A stretch of DNA of 7,868 bases from Kiloniellaceae bacterium (GCA_021776145.1 JAJFGM010000533.1:1-7868), one strand, 5' to 3'. Counted from the first letter of the stretch, positions 1-6,104 are shown. The notes: generated from the sequence alone by a model not told the origin. Numbers and translations are program-made.

Positions 1-134
1 CATGTCGAGCCCGAGGTCAGCTCGGAGCGCTCGATGAGGACGACGTCCTTCCAGCCCAATTTGGTCAAATGGAAAAGAACGCTGCATCCGACCACACCGC
101 CGCCGATGACGGCGACCTGCACATGCGATTTCAT
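1..134 (-). CDS. N-terminal fragment of a FAD-dependent oxidoreductase (sarcosine/dimethylglycine dehydrogenase-like)
   Basis: Only the first 44 codons are in the window; the gene continues past base 1. The start ATG (132-134) is preceded by a good ribosome site, GGGAGGAA, about 9 nt upstream. The visible peptide opens with a Rossmann dinucleotide-binding fold: VAVIGGGVVG at residues 7-16, then a strand ending in the acidic VLIER (residues 32-36) that would bind the FAD ribose, then LTSGST (39-44). In DAO-superfamily enzymes, a GST(W) motif here is typical of the dimethylglycine/sarcosine dehydrogenase group, which often carries a C-terminal GcvT-like folate domain. That domain would lie outside the window, so the subgroup is inferred. 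The gene starts 32 bp after the stop of another flavoprotein on the same strand, so the two are probably cotranscribed and may act on related N-methyl amines. Confidence 0.85.
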   Translation of the reverse strand, partial: MKSHVQVAVIGGGVVGCSVLFHLTKLGWKDVVLIERSELTSGST

Positions 135-166
135 TTGCTGATTCCTCCCTTCACGCTGCCGCTCTC

Positions 167-1471
167 CTAACCCAGAACCGAAAAGCTGCTGTCTGGATTG
201 ATTTCGCGCAGGCGTGAATAGAACCCAAGGCTGACACTGCGGTCTATGTATTTCAGGCGGAACTCGACAGGGTCCTTGTCGTGGTCGCGGCCGTTTTCGC
301 AAGCCTCGATCAACTCGGCCATCATTTCGCCGGCAATGGGCGCATTCTTGAACTGGTTGCCGCTGGTGCCGACGCCCATGTAAAAGCCCGGCAGATCCGA
401 TTTGTCGTAGATCGGGATCCAGTCGTCGGCGACGTCGTAGAGGTCGACCACGCCCCGGGTCTGGTTCGGGATGCCGAGGGACGGGACGCGCTGGGCATAC
501 CGCATGGCCTGGACCTGCCATTGCTCGGTGAAGCTGGTGTTGTAGTTGTCGGGGTCGACCCATTCGCGGGTGTCGCAGGCCGGATCCTCGCTGCCGACCA
601 GGATATGATTGCCGGTTTCCGGGCGGCTGTAGACGCCGGTGTCGTTGTCGGAAAAGACGAAACCGTTGTTTTCGAAGTCGAAGCCGGCCGGCGAGGGCAC
701 GTGCGTGACCTCGTGGCGCAGCGCCCTGGTCTTGATCTTCATGCCTTCTTCGACACCAGCCAGGCTGTTGACCTTGGACGAGTGCGGGCCGGCGATGTTG
801 ACCACGACCGGCGCTTCGATTCGGGTGCCGTCGGCGAGGGTGACGCCGGCGACGCGGCCGCCGGTCCGGCGGATTTCGGTGACCTCGCTTTTAAAGCGGA
901 AGTCGGCGCCCTGGGCCTCGGCGGCGCGTTGCAGATTGTGGGTGGCCAGTTGCGGATCTGTGATGTAGCCGCCCGTGGGAAAGAGGATGGCGCCGGACAG
1001 GCGCTCGCCGTTGGATTGGCCGAAAGCCGCATCCTCGGGTCGCCGCGGCGGGTCGAAGGAGTCCATGGTGACGATGGGCAGACGCTTTTCCACCTCATCG
1101 GCGCTCAAGTGCTCGAAGGGGGCGCCGATTTCGGTCATCAGCCTTGCCGCGGCCTCAAGGTGGCCGTTGCCCTCGGTCTTGAGGACGATGCAGCCACAGT
1201 TCACGTAGCGGGCCAGGCCGCGCTCGTCGGCGGCGCCGAGGAAGTTCTCCCAATCGCGCCAGTAGAAGTGGCTTTCATAGGCGATCGCCGAGCCGTCGAC
1301 CGTCGAATAGTAGGGCCGGATAATGGCGCAGGAGGCGCTGGTCGAGCCGTAACCGGCGGCCGGGTGCTTTTCGACGCAGAGTGCCTTCTGGCCCTTGCGG
1401 CCGAGCGCGAGGGCGGTGGCCGCCCCGATGATACCGGCGCCGATGATGACGGCATCGTAGCTGTTCGCCAT
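167..1471 (-). CDS. FAD-dependent oxidoreductase, DAO family (sarcosine oxidase beta / glycine oxidase-like)
   Basis: This 434-residue flavoenzyme is complete and of normal length for the DAO superfamily, whose members oxidise the C-N bond of amino acids or N-methyl amines. The N-terminus has the FAD-binding GAGIIG motif (residues 11-16) and an acidic E34 at the end of the second strand. Next comes a GSTSASCAIIRPYY-type segment, as found after the FAD site in SoxB-like enzymes. Near the C-terminus a GVGTSGNQFKNAPIAG segment (about 366-381) is the typical second FAD-contacting motif of the family. An in-frame GTG lies at 1499-1501, but the ATG at 1469-1471 is preferred because AGGGGAG sits 11 nt before it and the Rossmann strand follows at once. 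The second flavoprotein of the likely operon starts 32 bp downstream. The substrate (sarcosine, glycine, dimethylglycine or another secondary amine) cannot be told from sequence alone. Confidence 0.93.
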   Translation of the reverse strand: MANSYDAVIIGAGIIGAATALALGRKGQKALCVEKHPAAGYGSTSASCAIIRPYYSTVDGSAIAYESHFYWRDWENFLGAADERGLARYVNCGCIVLKTEGNGHLEAAARLMTEIGAPFEHLSADEVEKRLPIVTMDSFDPPRRPEDAAFGQSNGERLSGAILFPTGGYITDPQLATHNLQRAAEAQGADFRFKSEVTEIRRTGGRVAGVTLADGTRIEAPVVVNIAGPHSSKVNSLAGVEEGMKIKTRALRHEVTHVPSPAGFDFENNGFVFSDNDTGVYSRPETGNHILVGSEDPACDTREWVDPDNYNTSFTEQWQVQAMRYAQRVPSLGIPNQTRGVVDLYDVADDWIPIYDKSDLPGFYMGVGTSGNQFKNAPIAGEMMAELIEACENGRDHDKDPVEFRLKYIDRSVSLGFYSRLREINPDSSFSVLG

Positions 1472-1482
1472 GGTGTTCCGAT

Positions 1483-1489
1483 CTCCCCT
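1483..1489 (-). promoter_or_regulatory. Ribosome binding site of the DAO-family oxidoreductase
   Basis: On the minus strand this reads AGGGGAG, with 11 nt to the ATG at 1469-1471. It decides the start, because the longer GTG reading (1499-1501) would put this purine tract inside the coding sequence and has no comparable site of its own. Confidence 0.6.
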
Positions 1490-1670
1490 GTCACGCGACA
1501 CACCCTTGGGGCCCGCGTTCTCATTGTTCTGTCGGTCCGCGAAGCCTTGTTGGCCTGCCCCTTGGCCTGTTTTCAGCTTATAGGCCGCGACCGCTCCAAG
1601 CGGTGAAATCTGGCAGTGTCGCGGGCGTTTGGAAACTTGAAATTACCTGTTTGCCGATTGAGCGAATCTA

Positions 1671-1847
1671 ATGACCGCGCCCCTGGCGAAAGAAACTTTT
1701 TGCGCCGTTGCATTCATCTGGAGAGCTGGGTGCGAAACGGTCCTGCGGGCCGGCGAATTCCATATCGCGCCGTCGGGCATTGGCCACCCCGACACCACCA
1801 GCCATGGCGGCGGTCTGACCTTCATACCTGGCGCCTTGGCGGCCTGA
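1671..1847 (+). CDS. Possible small ORF of 58 codons, unrecognised
   Basis: ATG to TGA without interruption. The product would be soluble, with a Gly/His/Thr-rich C-terminal half containing PSGIGHPDTTSHGGG. No family is recognised. Third positions are roughly two-thirds G/C by hand count, lower than in the secure genes here. The ribosome site is poor: only GAGCGA lies before the start. It may be a gene remnant or chance, and competing frames in the same stretch are no better. No neighbour suggests a function. Confidence 0.2.
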   Translation: MTAPLAKETFCAVAFIWRAGCETVLRAGEFHIAPSGIGHPDTTSHGGGLTFIPGALAA

Positions 1848-1912
1848 GCGCTTTTCTGGCAGATTTTGGCGGTTTTCCGGTGAATTAGCCGGCTTTTAAC
1901 GCTTATGCACTA

Positions 1913-1966
1913 GTGTCCGTCCAATTCTGAAATTCAAGTGGATGAATTTCAGAATTGGAAGGACAC
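1913..1966. repeat. Near-perfect 24-bp inverted repeat (long hairpin)
   Basis: The left arm at 1913-1936 begins GTGTCCGTCC and ends AAATTCA. The right arm at 1943-1966 is its reverse complement except for one base: G at 1919 faces A at 1960. The loop is six bases, 1937-1942. A perfect inverted repeat of this length is far beyond chance. There is no T-run after it on either strand and no gene ends just before it, so it does not look like an ordinary terminator. It is more like an extragenic palindromic element or the remnant of a small non-autonomous mobile element. Confidence 0.85.
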
Positions 1967-1979
1967 CAAGCATTTGAAT

Positions 1980-2007
1980 CTAGTGTGTTTCGGAAACATC
2001 GCACTAG
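1980..2007. repeat. Imperfect inverted repeat bounded by CTAGTG/CACTAG
   Basis: CTAGTG (1980-1985) is mirrored by CACTAG (2002-2007), with an inner GTTT-CGG-AAAC helix between them. CACTAG also occurs at 1908-1913 at the edge of the large hairpin, so 1980-1985 could pair with either copy. Three CTAG tetranucleotides, usually rare in bacterial DNA, fall within 100 bp. This may be the second end of the same element as the large hairpin. Confidence 0.5.
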
Positions 2008-2095
2008 GCTGGTGTCTTCCCTAAGCGGGACAGTGATTCCACGCCGAGCCTGGACAGGATGTGTCGGGCGAGGTCCAGGCCGGACCCATTGACAA

Positions 2096-2102
2096 AAGGA
2101 GG
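2096..2102 (+). promoter_or_regulatory. Strong ribosome binding site of the 68-residue protein
   Basis: AAGGAGG, close to the full anti-16S complement, lies 6 nt before the ATG at 2109. It fixes this start over the in-frame GTG at 2061 and is the main evidence that the small ORF is translated. Confidence 0.75.
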
Positions 2103-2108
2103 CCAGGT

Positions 2109-2315
2109 ATGGCTCGCACGCAGACCGCCAATATTTTTACATCCCGTCGCAAGTCGCCGCAGCTTGCCGAAGAGGCGAACGCCGGTGCCGCGGTCGCCTT
2201 CATCGGCGAACGTTTGACCGTCGACGGCCAGGAAAACAGTCTTTTGGCCCGCGTCAGCATTGCCTTGGCAGCTTTCGCGCTTTTGGTCGGAAGCGGCGGC
2301 TACCTGCTGCTGTAA
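2109..2315 (+). CDS. Small tail-anchored membrane protein, 68 residues, function unknown
   Basis: The predicted product has a basic N-terminus (SRRK at 12-15), a neutral middle with a short acidic patch (AEEANAG), and one hydrophobic segment at the very C-terminus (about residues 45-68). That segment runs SLLARVSIALAAFALLVGSG, followed by YLLL. This suggests a cytoplasmic N-domain anchored by a C-terminal helix; there is no signal peptide. I do not recognise the family. Codon use is G/C-biased but less strictly than in the neighbours, with several TTG and CTT codons. The gene faces the JmjC oxygenase tail-to-tail, with only 6 bp between the stop codons. Its promoter must lie downstream of, or within, the CTAG-associated hairpin region. 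The very good ribosome site makes a real gene likely. Confidence 0.7.
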   Translation: MARTQTANIFTSRRKSPQLAEEANAGAAVAFIGERLTVDGQENSLLARVSIALAAFALLVGSGGYLLL

Positions 2316-2321
2316 TCGCTC

Positions 2322-3530
2322 TCAAGACATCCGTTCGATGACGCCGGATTGCTGCAGAACCTGCAGCATCTTCGCGTGCGTCTGCGGGTTCTCCCTGAAG
2401 GTCTTGGCCAGGGTAACGCTGGAGAAGTAGTCGCGGTCCAGCACCCATTCGGCAATGATGGCCTCGGCGTCGCTCAGCTCCAGTTGTGACGTCGGGCTTT
2501 CGAGCAGGTGCTTTTCCCCTTCTTTGCGCAGCCGAAACACCGGCCAGCGCACGCGATAGAAGCAGACCTCGTCGCCGAGGTTGGGCAGATCGAACTCGAC
2601 CACCCCCTCAAAGGCCTTGCCGTGCAGAAAGCTGCGTAACTCCTGGCCGAGCTGCGGCTGGGTGATGATCTGCTGCAGACGTTCGGCGAGGCGCTTGCGG
2701 TAGCTGACCTCGACCTCCGTGCCGATGGCATCGATATGCGGCAGGTGTTCGCGGAACAGCGGGTCCTTGGGCAGATCCGCGCTCAAAAGGTTGATGAAAT
2801 CGTGGGCCACCAAGTGGCGCGCCGCCATGGAGATGTGCAGCGACGCTTCCGAGGTGGCGACGGCGTCGTGATACTGGCCGTGCGGGATGTAGAGGAAGTC
2901 GCCCGCCTTGGTCTCGATTTCGTGCAGAACACGGCCCTTGGCGCGTTCGTGATGCTCCTGCGGAAAGTCCGCGGCGCTGGCGCCGGGCGTGTGGGCGGCG
3001 TGCTGCATGCGCCCTTCATAGATGTTCCAGCGCTTGCTGCCGGCGATCTGGCAGACGAAGACGCTGGTCGTGTCGAAATGCGAGCCGTAGGCCGGCACCG
3101 TGCTCCAGGAACAGAAGGTCGTGACATTGACTGGGGCGCCGATCACCGCCTCGAAGGTCTGCGAGATCGAGCGCAGGCCCGGGGTTAGTCGGCCAATGAA
3201 GTTGAGCCCCAGCGAGGCGCCCTGCTGCAGGTGCGCGCGCACCCGGTTGAAATCGGGCCGCATTGTGCGCTCGTTGTCTCGGTTGATGCCTTCGTAACAA
3301 TAGTCCTCGGCGGGCAGGAGCCTGCCTTCCTTGGCGATCTCCAACGTCTTGGAGCTCCACAAGGACGCCTTTCCGAGCAGCTCGTTGAGGTCCTCCCACG
3401 AAAAGATGTCCTTGAAGCGATCGGGCGGCCCGGAGACATGCAGCGGCTGCTTCAGGTAATGCTCGGAAAAGAACTTTTCGGCGGAAACCGGCGCGAGAAG
3501 CTCGCGGAATGTGATGGCTTGGTCGTGCAT
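2322..3530 (-). CDS. JmjC/cupin-type Fe(II)/2-oxoglutarate oxygenase (ribosomal oxygenase-like)
   Basis: This 402-residue protein belongs to the JmjC cupin_4 group, which includes bacterial RoxA (YcfD), the ribosomal protein L16 arginine hydroxylase, and its eukaryotic MINA53/NO66 relatives. The iron-binding HxD...H triad is visible: H151 and D153 in GSHFDTTSVF, and H221 in YIPHGQYHDA. K166 in AGSKRWNIYEG is a candidate for the 2-oxoglutarate site. The N-terminal FRELLAPVSAEKFFSEHYLKQPLHV resembles the family's entry region, and the mixed C-terminal part (about 240-402) would hold the dimerisation and winged-helix regions. The length is close to that of the family. An in-frame TTG lies three codons further up (3537-3539), but the ATG at 3528-3530 is preferred; neither has a good ribosome site. 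Its target, protein or otherwise, is not shown by the neighbours. A palindrome about 36 bp upstream may regulate it. Confidence 0.88.
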   Translation of the reverse strand: MHDQAITFRELLAPVSAEKFFSEHYLKQPLHVSGPPDRFKDIFSWEDLNELLGKASLWSSKTLEIAKEGRLLPAEDYCYEGINRDNERTMRPDFNRVRAHLQQGASLGLNFIGRLTPGLRSISQTFEAVIGAPVNVTTFCSWSTVPAYGSHFDTTSVFVCQIAGSKRWNIYEGRMQHAAHTPGASAADFPQEHHERAKGRVLHEIETKAGDFLYIPHGQYHDAVATSEASLHISMAARHLVAHDFINLLSADLPKDPLFREHLPHIDAIGTEVEVSYRKRLAERLQQIITQPQLGQELRSFLHGKAFEGVVEFDLPNLGDEVCFYRVRWPVFRLRKEGEKHLLESPTSQLELSDAEAIIAEWVLDRDYFSSVTLAKTFRENPQTHAKMLQVLQQSGVIERMS

Positions 3531-3565
3531 CTGATCCAACAGTCGCTTTATCGGGAAGGCAGGGA

Positions 3566-3580
3566 ATTATGGTCCATAAT
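3566..3580. promoter_or_regulatory. Perfect 15-nt palindrome upstream of the JmjC oxygenase, possible operator
   Basis: ATTATGG-T-CCATAAT is a perfect inverted repeat of 7-bp half-sites around one central base, 35 bp before the oxygenase start. On the minus strand it overlaps TATTAT, a plausible -10 hexamer, though no good -35 is seen. The size and symmetry suit a dimeric repressor, but the regulator is unknown. Confidence 0.4.
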
Positions 3581-3723
3581 ACTTAGGGAGCCCATTATCC
3601 ACAGGGAGGCCTGGGCACGTCGAGGATGGCATCCATTTCGACGCATTGGCGCATCTCGAAAGCGTCGCCCAAAGCTATAGATGAAAGCACCGGGAAGTCC
3701 ATGTGCTAAAGCAGCGCAGGCTA

Positions 3724-5823
3724 TCAGTTGTTCGCTTGCTGATATCCGAAGGCGGCGACGAAGGGGGCCAGAATCGGCAGGACGCCGGCAAGCTCGTCCT
3801 GGTAGTGGCGCCAACGTCCGATCGAACTCTTGTAAAGTGGCTCGACCACCTGATGGTAGCTGGGGGTGACGATATAGCGCGCGCGCGCCGTCTTGCGATA
3901 GTCGAGCACGCCCGGCTCCCAGTTGAGACCAAGGAAGGCGAGGGCCTTGCGCGCCTCGCCCTCGATATCGGTGACAAGATCCTCGTAGCGCACCTGGTGG
4001 ACCGCCAGTGGCAGCACCGCCTGCTGCCGCTGCCACAACCGCATCACCGCGGCATAGAGAGTGGCGCTGTCTTGCAGGGTCGGGAAACCGGCCAGGCCTT
4101 CGCCCATGCGGAAAAGATTGGTAAAGCAGGACAGGCAGACATCGCGGGGATCGCGCAGCGAAAACAAGACGCGGGCCTCGGGAAAGACCGCGTTGACAAG
4201 TCCAAGGTTGAGCAGGTTGAGGGGCAGCTTGTCGATCAACAGGCCGCCGCCGGGTGCGGTGGCGCCGTATGCCTCGGCGCGCCGCCAGTAGTCCTGCCGC
4301 AAGGCGTCGCGTCGCGCCGCCGGCAAGCCGGCCAGCGCCGCCGGCAGAGCCTCATCGGACTGCGGGAACTGGGCCCGCAGTTCGTCGACAACGGTCTTTT
4401 CCTCCATCACCGCGACGGCGGAATGGGCGTGCAGCAATTGATCGAGCAGGGTGGTGCCGGAACGCGGGAAGCCGACCATGAAGACCGGCGTCGGCGGATC
4501 TGAGCCCTGGCCCGGCCCGGCCTCTTGCAGCGCCGCCGCGCCGACCGGCGAAGGCAGGGCGGCGAGACCGCGCTCCGCTTCTTTAACCCGCGCCAGGTAG
4601 GCCTCGGTCTGCGCTTTCCACTGCGGATTGGTCTCGCAATTGTGGCGATTGGCGGCGGCGAAGAGGCGCATGGCCGCGGCATGCTCGCCGGCGCTTTCGC
4701 AAAGGCTGGCGAGATCAGATTGTGCCCGCGCCAGGATCGTCAACTCGTCGCCCCGGGCCTTGCCGTCGAGGGCCTCGATCAAGGTTTCGTACGCCCGCCG
4801 CGCCACGTCCGCGGCGCCGCCGCGGCGGGCGATCTTGGCACGTATCAGGCCGGCTTCGGGATGACCGGCATCGAGGGCGAGCGCCTTGTCGGCCCAGCGC
4901 GTCGCCTCCTCGAAGCGGTGCGCCCGTTCCAACACCGCGGCCAGGCTGGCGAAGACGGCGGGGCTTGGGGTCTGAGCGGCGGCTTTTTCGTAATGTGCGA
5001 CGGCCTCGGGCAATTGACCGAGACGCTGATGCACGGCCGCCAGACCGTGGTGCGCCGCCGCCAGTCGCGCGTCGAGAGCAAGCGCGCTGCGATAGGCGGC
5101 GATGGCGCGCTGGTTCTGTCCCAGCTCCTGCCAGACGTTGCCGAGATTGACATGGATGCCGGGGTCGGTCGGGCCGACCTCCAAGGCTTTATCGAAGTGG
5201 CGCAGCGCCTCGTCGTGGCGGCCGAGTTGAACCAGGGCGTTGCCGAGATAAACCCGGACTTGCGGTTGGCCCGGTTTCAGCTTGAGCGCCTGCCGCAGGT
5301 GCTTGACGGCGGCCTCGGCCTGTCCCAGCTGCTGGTAGGTCATGCCGAGGTAGGCCTGCGCCTCGACTGCCTTGGGCTTCTGGCGCACGGCCTGGCGAAA
5401 GGCCTCGAGCGCCAGGTCGGGCCGGCCCAGGTTCTGCTGGCAGACGCCAAGTTCGCAATGTGCCTCGACAAAGCGCGGTCGCGCCGCGACGGCGCCCTGC
5501 AGTAGCGGCAGAGCCAAACCGGGACGGCCGCTTTGGTTCAGCAACACGCCGAGATAAAACAGCGATTCCGCGTGGTTCGGCTGCCGCGCGATGGCTTGGC
5601 GATAGAGCTGCTCGGCCTCGGCCAGGCGCCCGGCACGGTGCAGGGCGAGGGCCTGTTGGAAGATCGCGGCGCCCGAGCGGGCCTCTCGCGAGCCTGGGCC
5701 GCCCGAGCCTGGGCCGCCCGAGCCTGGACCACCGCTATCGGCGGCGTAAATTGGACTGGCTGGCGGGGCGAAGGGCTGCAAGAGCTTGCGGTTGCCTGAC
5801 TGAAAGAATCGGGATCCGGACAA
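3724..5823 (-). CDS. TPR-repeat protein with C-terminal sulfotransferase domain
   Basis: This 699-residue protein has three parts. A low-complexity N-terminus holds three GGPGS units (31-45). About eight consecutive TPRs follow (roughly 51-320, with a further helical pair near 361-394). A PAPS-dependent sulfotransferase domain fills about 445-695. The 5'-phosphosulfate loop is GFPRSGTT (451-458) and the 3'-phosphate site is LRDPRDVCLS (556-565, with R557 and S565). EEKT at 474-477 aligns in position with the GEETR segment holding the catalytic Glu of tyrosylprotein sulfotransferases, and DKLP (531-534) and IGRWRHY (668-674) are further family landmarks. TPR-sulfotransferase fusions are common in Proteobacteria, and protein or glycan targets are suspected but mostly unproven. 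No signal peptide is seen. The start is a TTG with no clear ribosome site; upstream in frame comes a stop without an ATG, and the first internal Met is residue 161, so the start is uncertain. Confidence 0.9.
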   Translation of the reverse strand: MSGSRFFQSGNRKLLQPFAPPASPIYAADSGGPGSGGPGSGGPGSREARSGAAIFQQALALHRAGRLAEAEQLYRQAIARQPNHAESLFYLGVLLNQSGRPGLALPLLQGAVAARPRFVEAHCELGVCQQNLGRPDLALEAFRQAVRQKPKAVEAQAYLGMTYQQLGQAEAAVKHLRQALKLKPGQPQVRVYLGNALVQLGRHDEALRHFDKALEVGPTDPGIHVNLGNVWQELGQNQRAIAAYRSALALDARLAAAHHGLAAVHQRLGQLPEAVAHYEKAAAQTPSPAVFASLAAVLERAHRFEEATRWADKALALDAGHPEAGLIRAKIARRGGAADVARRAYETLIEALDGKARGDELTILARAQSDLASLCESAGEHAAAMRLFAAANRHNCETNPQWKAQTEAYLARVKEAERGLAALPSPVGAAALQEAGPGQGSDPPTPVFMVGFPRSGTTLLDQLLHAHSAVAVMEEKTVVDELRAQFPQSDEALPAALAGLPAARRDALRQDYWRRAEAYGATAPGGGLLIDKLPLNLLNLGLVNAVFPEARVLFSLRDPRDVCLSCFTNLFRMGEGLAGFPTLQDSATLYAAVMRLWQRQQAVLPLAVHQVRYEDLVTDIEGEARKALAFLGLNWEPGVLDYRKTARARYIVTPSYHQVVEPLYKSSIGRWRHYQDELAGVLPILAPFVAAFGYQQANN
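5689..5733. repeat. Three 15-bp tandem repeats encoding GGPGS in the TPR-sulfotransferase
   Basis: The unit CGAGCCTGGGCCGCC occurs at 5689-5703 and 5704-5718 exactly, and at 5719-5733 with two changes (GGACCACC at the end). Each unit keeps the reading frame, so gain or loss of copies would only change the length of a flexible linker before the TPR domain. Confidence 0.9.
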
Positions 5824-6092
5824 TGAGAGCCGCTTGTGCGGCGCTGCCGCCGTTCTTACAGGCGCCCGGCCGCGACCTCAAGGACTTGCGGGTTCATGCC
5901 CTGCGTGGCGGCCGGTTCATCGAACTGCGTTCGGGCACGGTCGACCGGATTACGAATAACGCGCCGGACGACTTCGAATCGATAAACATCGGCCAGAGCC
6001 TGACCTTCATTAATTCGGGCGACACGCAGGTCGCGTGCCATGCCGTCGAGGCGGCGGGACTGGCGCGGTTCCGTCGGAGGAGCGCCGGGTAG
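5823..6092 (+). CDS. Possible small plus-strand ORF, 89 codons, unrecognised
   Basis: The frame from ATG (5823-5825) to TAG (6090-6092) shows a coding-like base profile. By hand count G/C is about 65% at first, 50% at second and 80% at third codon positions, the order expected of a real gene in high-GC DNA; the minus-strand ORFs here give a less gene-like order. The middle reads IELRSGTVDRITNNAPDDF and the end is basic (FRRRSAG). No family is recognised. Against it, there is no good ribosome site, and the ATG shares one base with the presumed TTG start of the divergent TPR-sulfotransferase, so at least one start is probably wrong. A strong hairpin begins 12 bp after the stop. It may be a short gene or the remnant of a longer one. 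Confidence 0.35.
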   Translation: MRAACAALPPFLQAPGRDLKDLRVHALRGGRFIELRSGTVDRITNNAPDDFESINIGQSLTFINSGDTQVACHAVEAAGLARFRRRSAG

Positions 6093-6104
6093 GCGCCCGA
6101 AAAC

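Larger units (their letters stand above)
1472..2108. other. Long region without a secure gene, upstream of two divergently read genes
   Basis: This stretch must carry the promoter of the minus-strand oxidoreductase operon and that of the plus-strand small membrane protein, but no convincing -35/-10 pair or sigma-54 site was found for either. It contains a small perfect hairpin (ACCGCT, CCA loop, AGCGGT; 1590-1604), a weak 58-codon plus-strand ORF (1671-1847) and a pair of CTAG-associated inverted repeats (1913-2007). AT content rises around 1880-2000 compared with the flanking genes. Confidence 0.6.

Noticed and set aside
281..1606. 441-codon open frame on the plus strand opposite the DAO-family oxidoreductase
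   Set aside because: It is a shadow of the real gene caused by high G/C at third positions; the product has no recognisable fold motif and no ribosome site, while the minus frame has clear FAD motifs.
1616..1888. 90-codon plus-strand ORF in the oxidoreductase upstream region
   Set aside because: It starts with GTG without a ribosome site, has an Arg/Trp/His-rich random-looking composition, and overlaps other equally weak frames.
1905..2010. Complete insertion sequence around the long hairpin
   Set aside because: No transposase fragment is encoded nearby and no clear flanking target duplication could be defined, so only a repeat is reported.
3595..3603. TTATCCACA, an exact DnaA-box consensus
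   Set aside because: A single 9-mer is expected by chance in a genome; there is no cluster of boxes, no AT-rich unwinding element and no origin-linked gene.
3681..3705. Weak hairpin (AGCAC/GTGCT) after the sulfotransferase stop, considered as a terminator
   Set aside because: The stem is only 5 bp with a loop of more than 10 bases and just three Ts after it on the minus strand.
4525..5505. 326-codon plus-strand frame opposite the TPR region
   Set aside because: The regular TPR consensus is on the minus strand; this is its antisense shadow.
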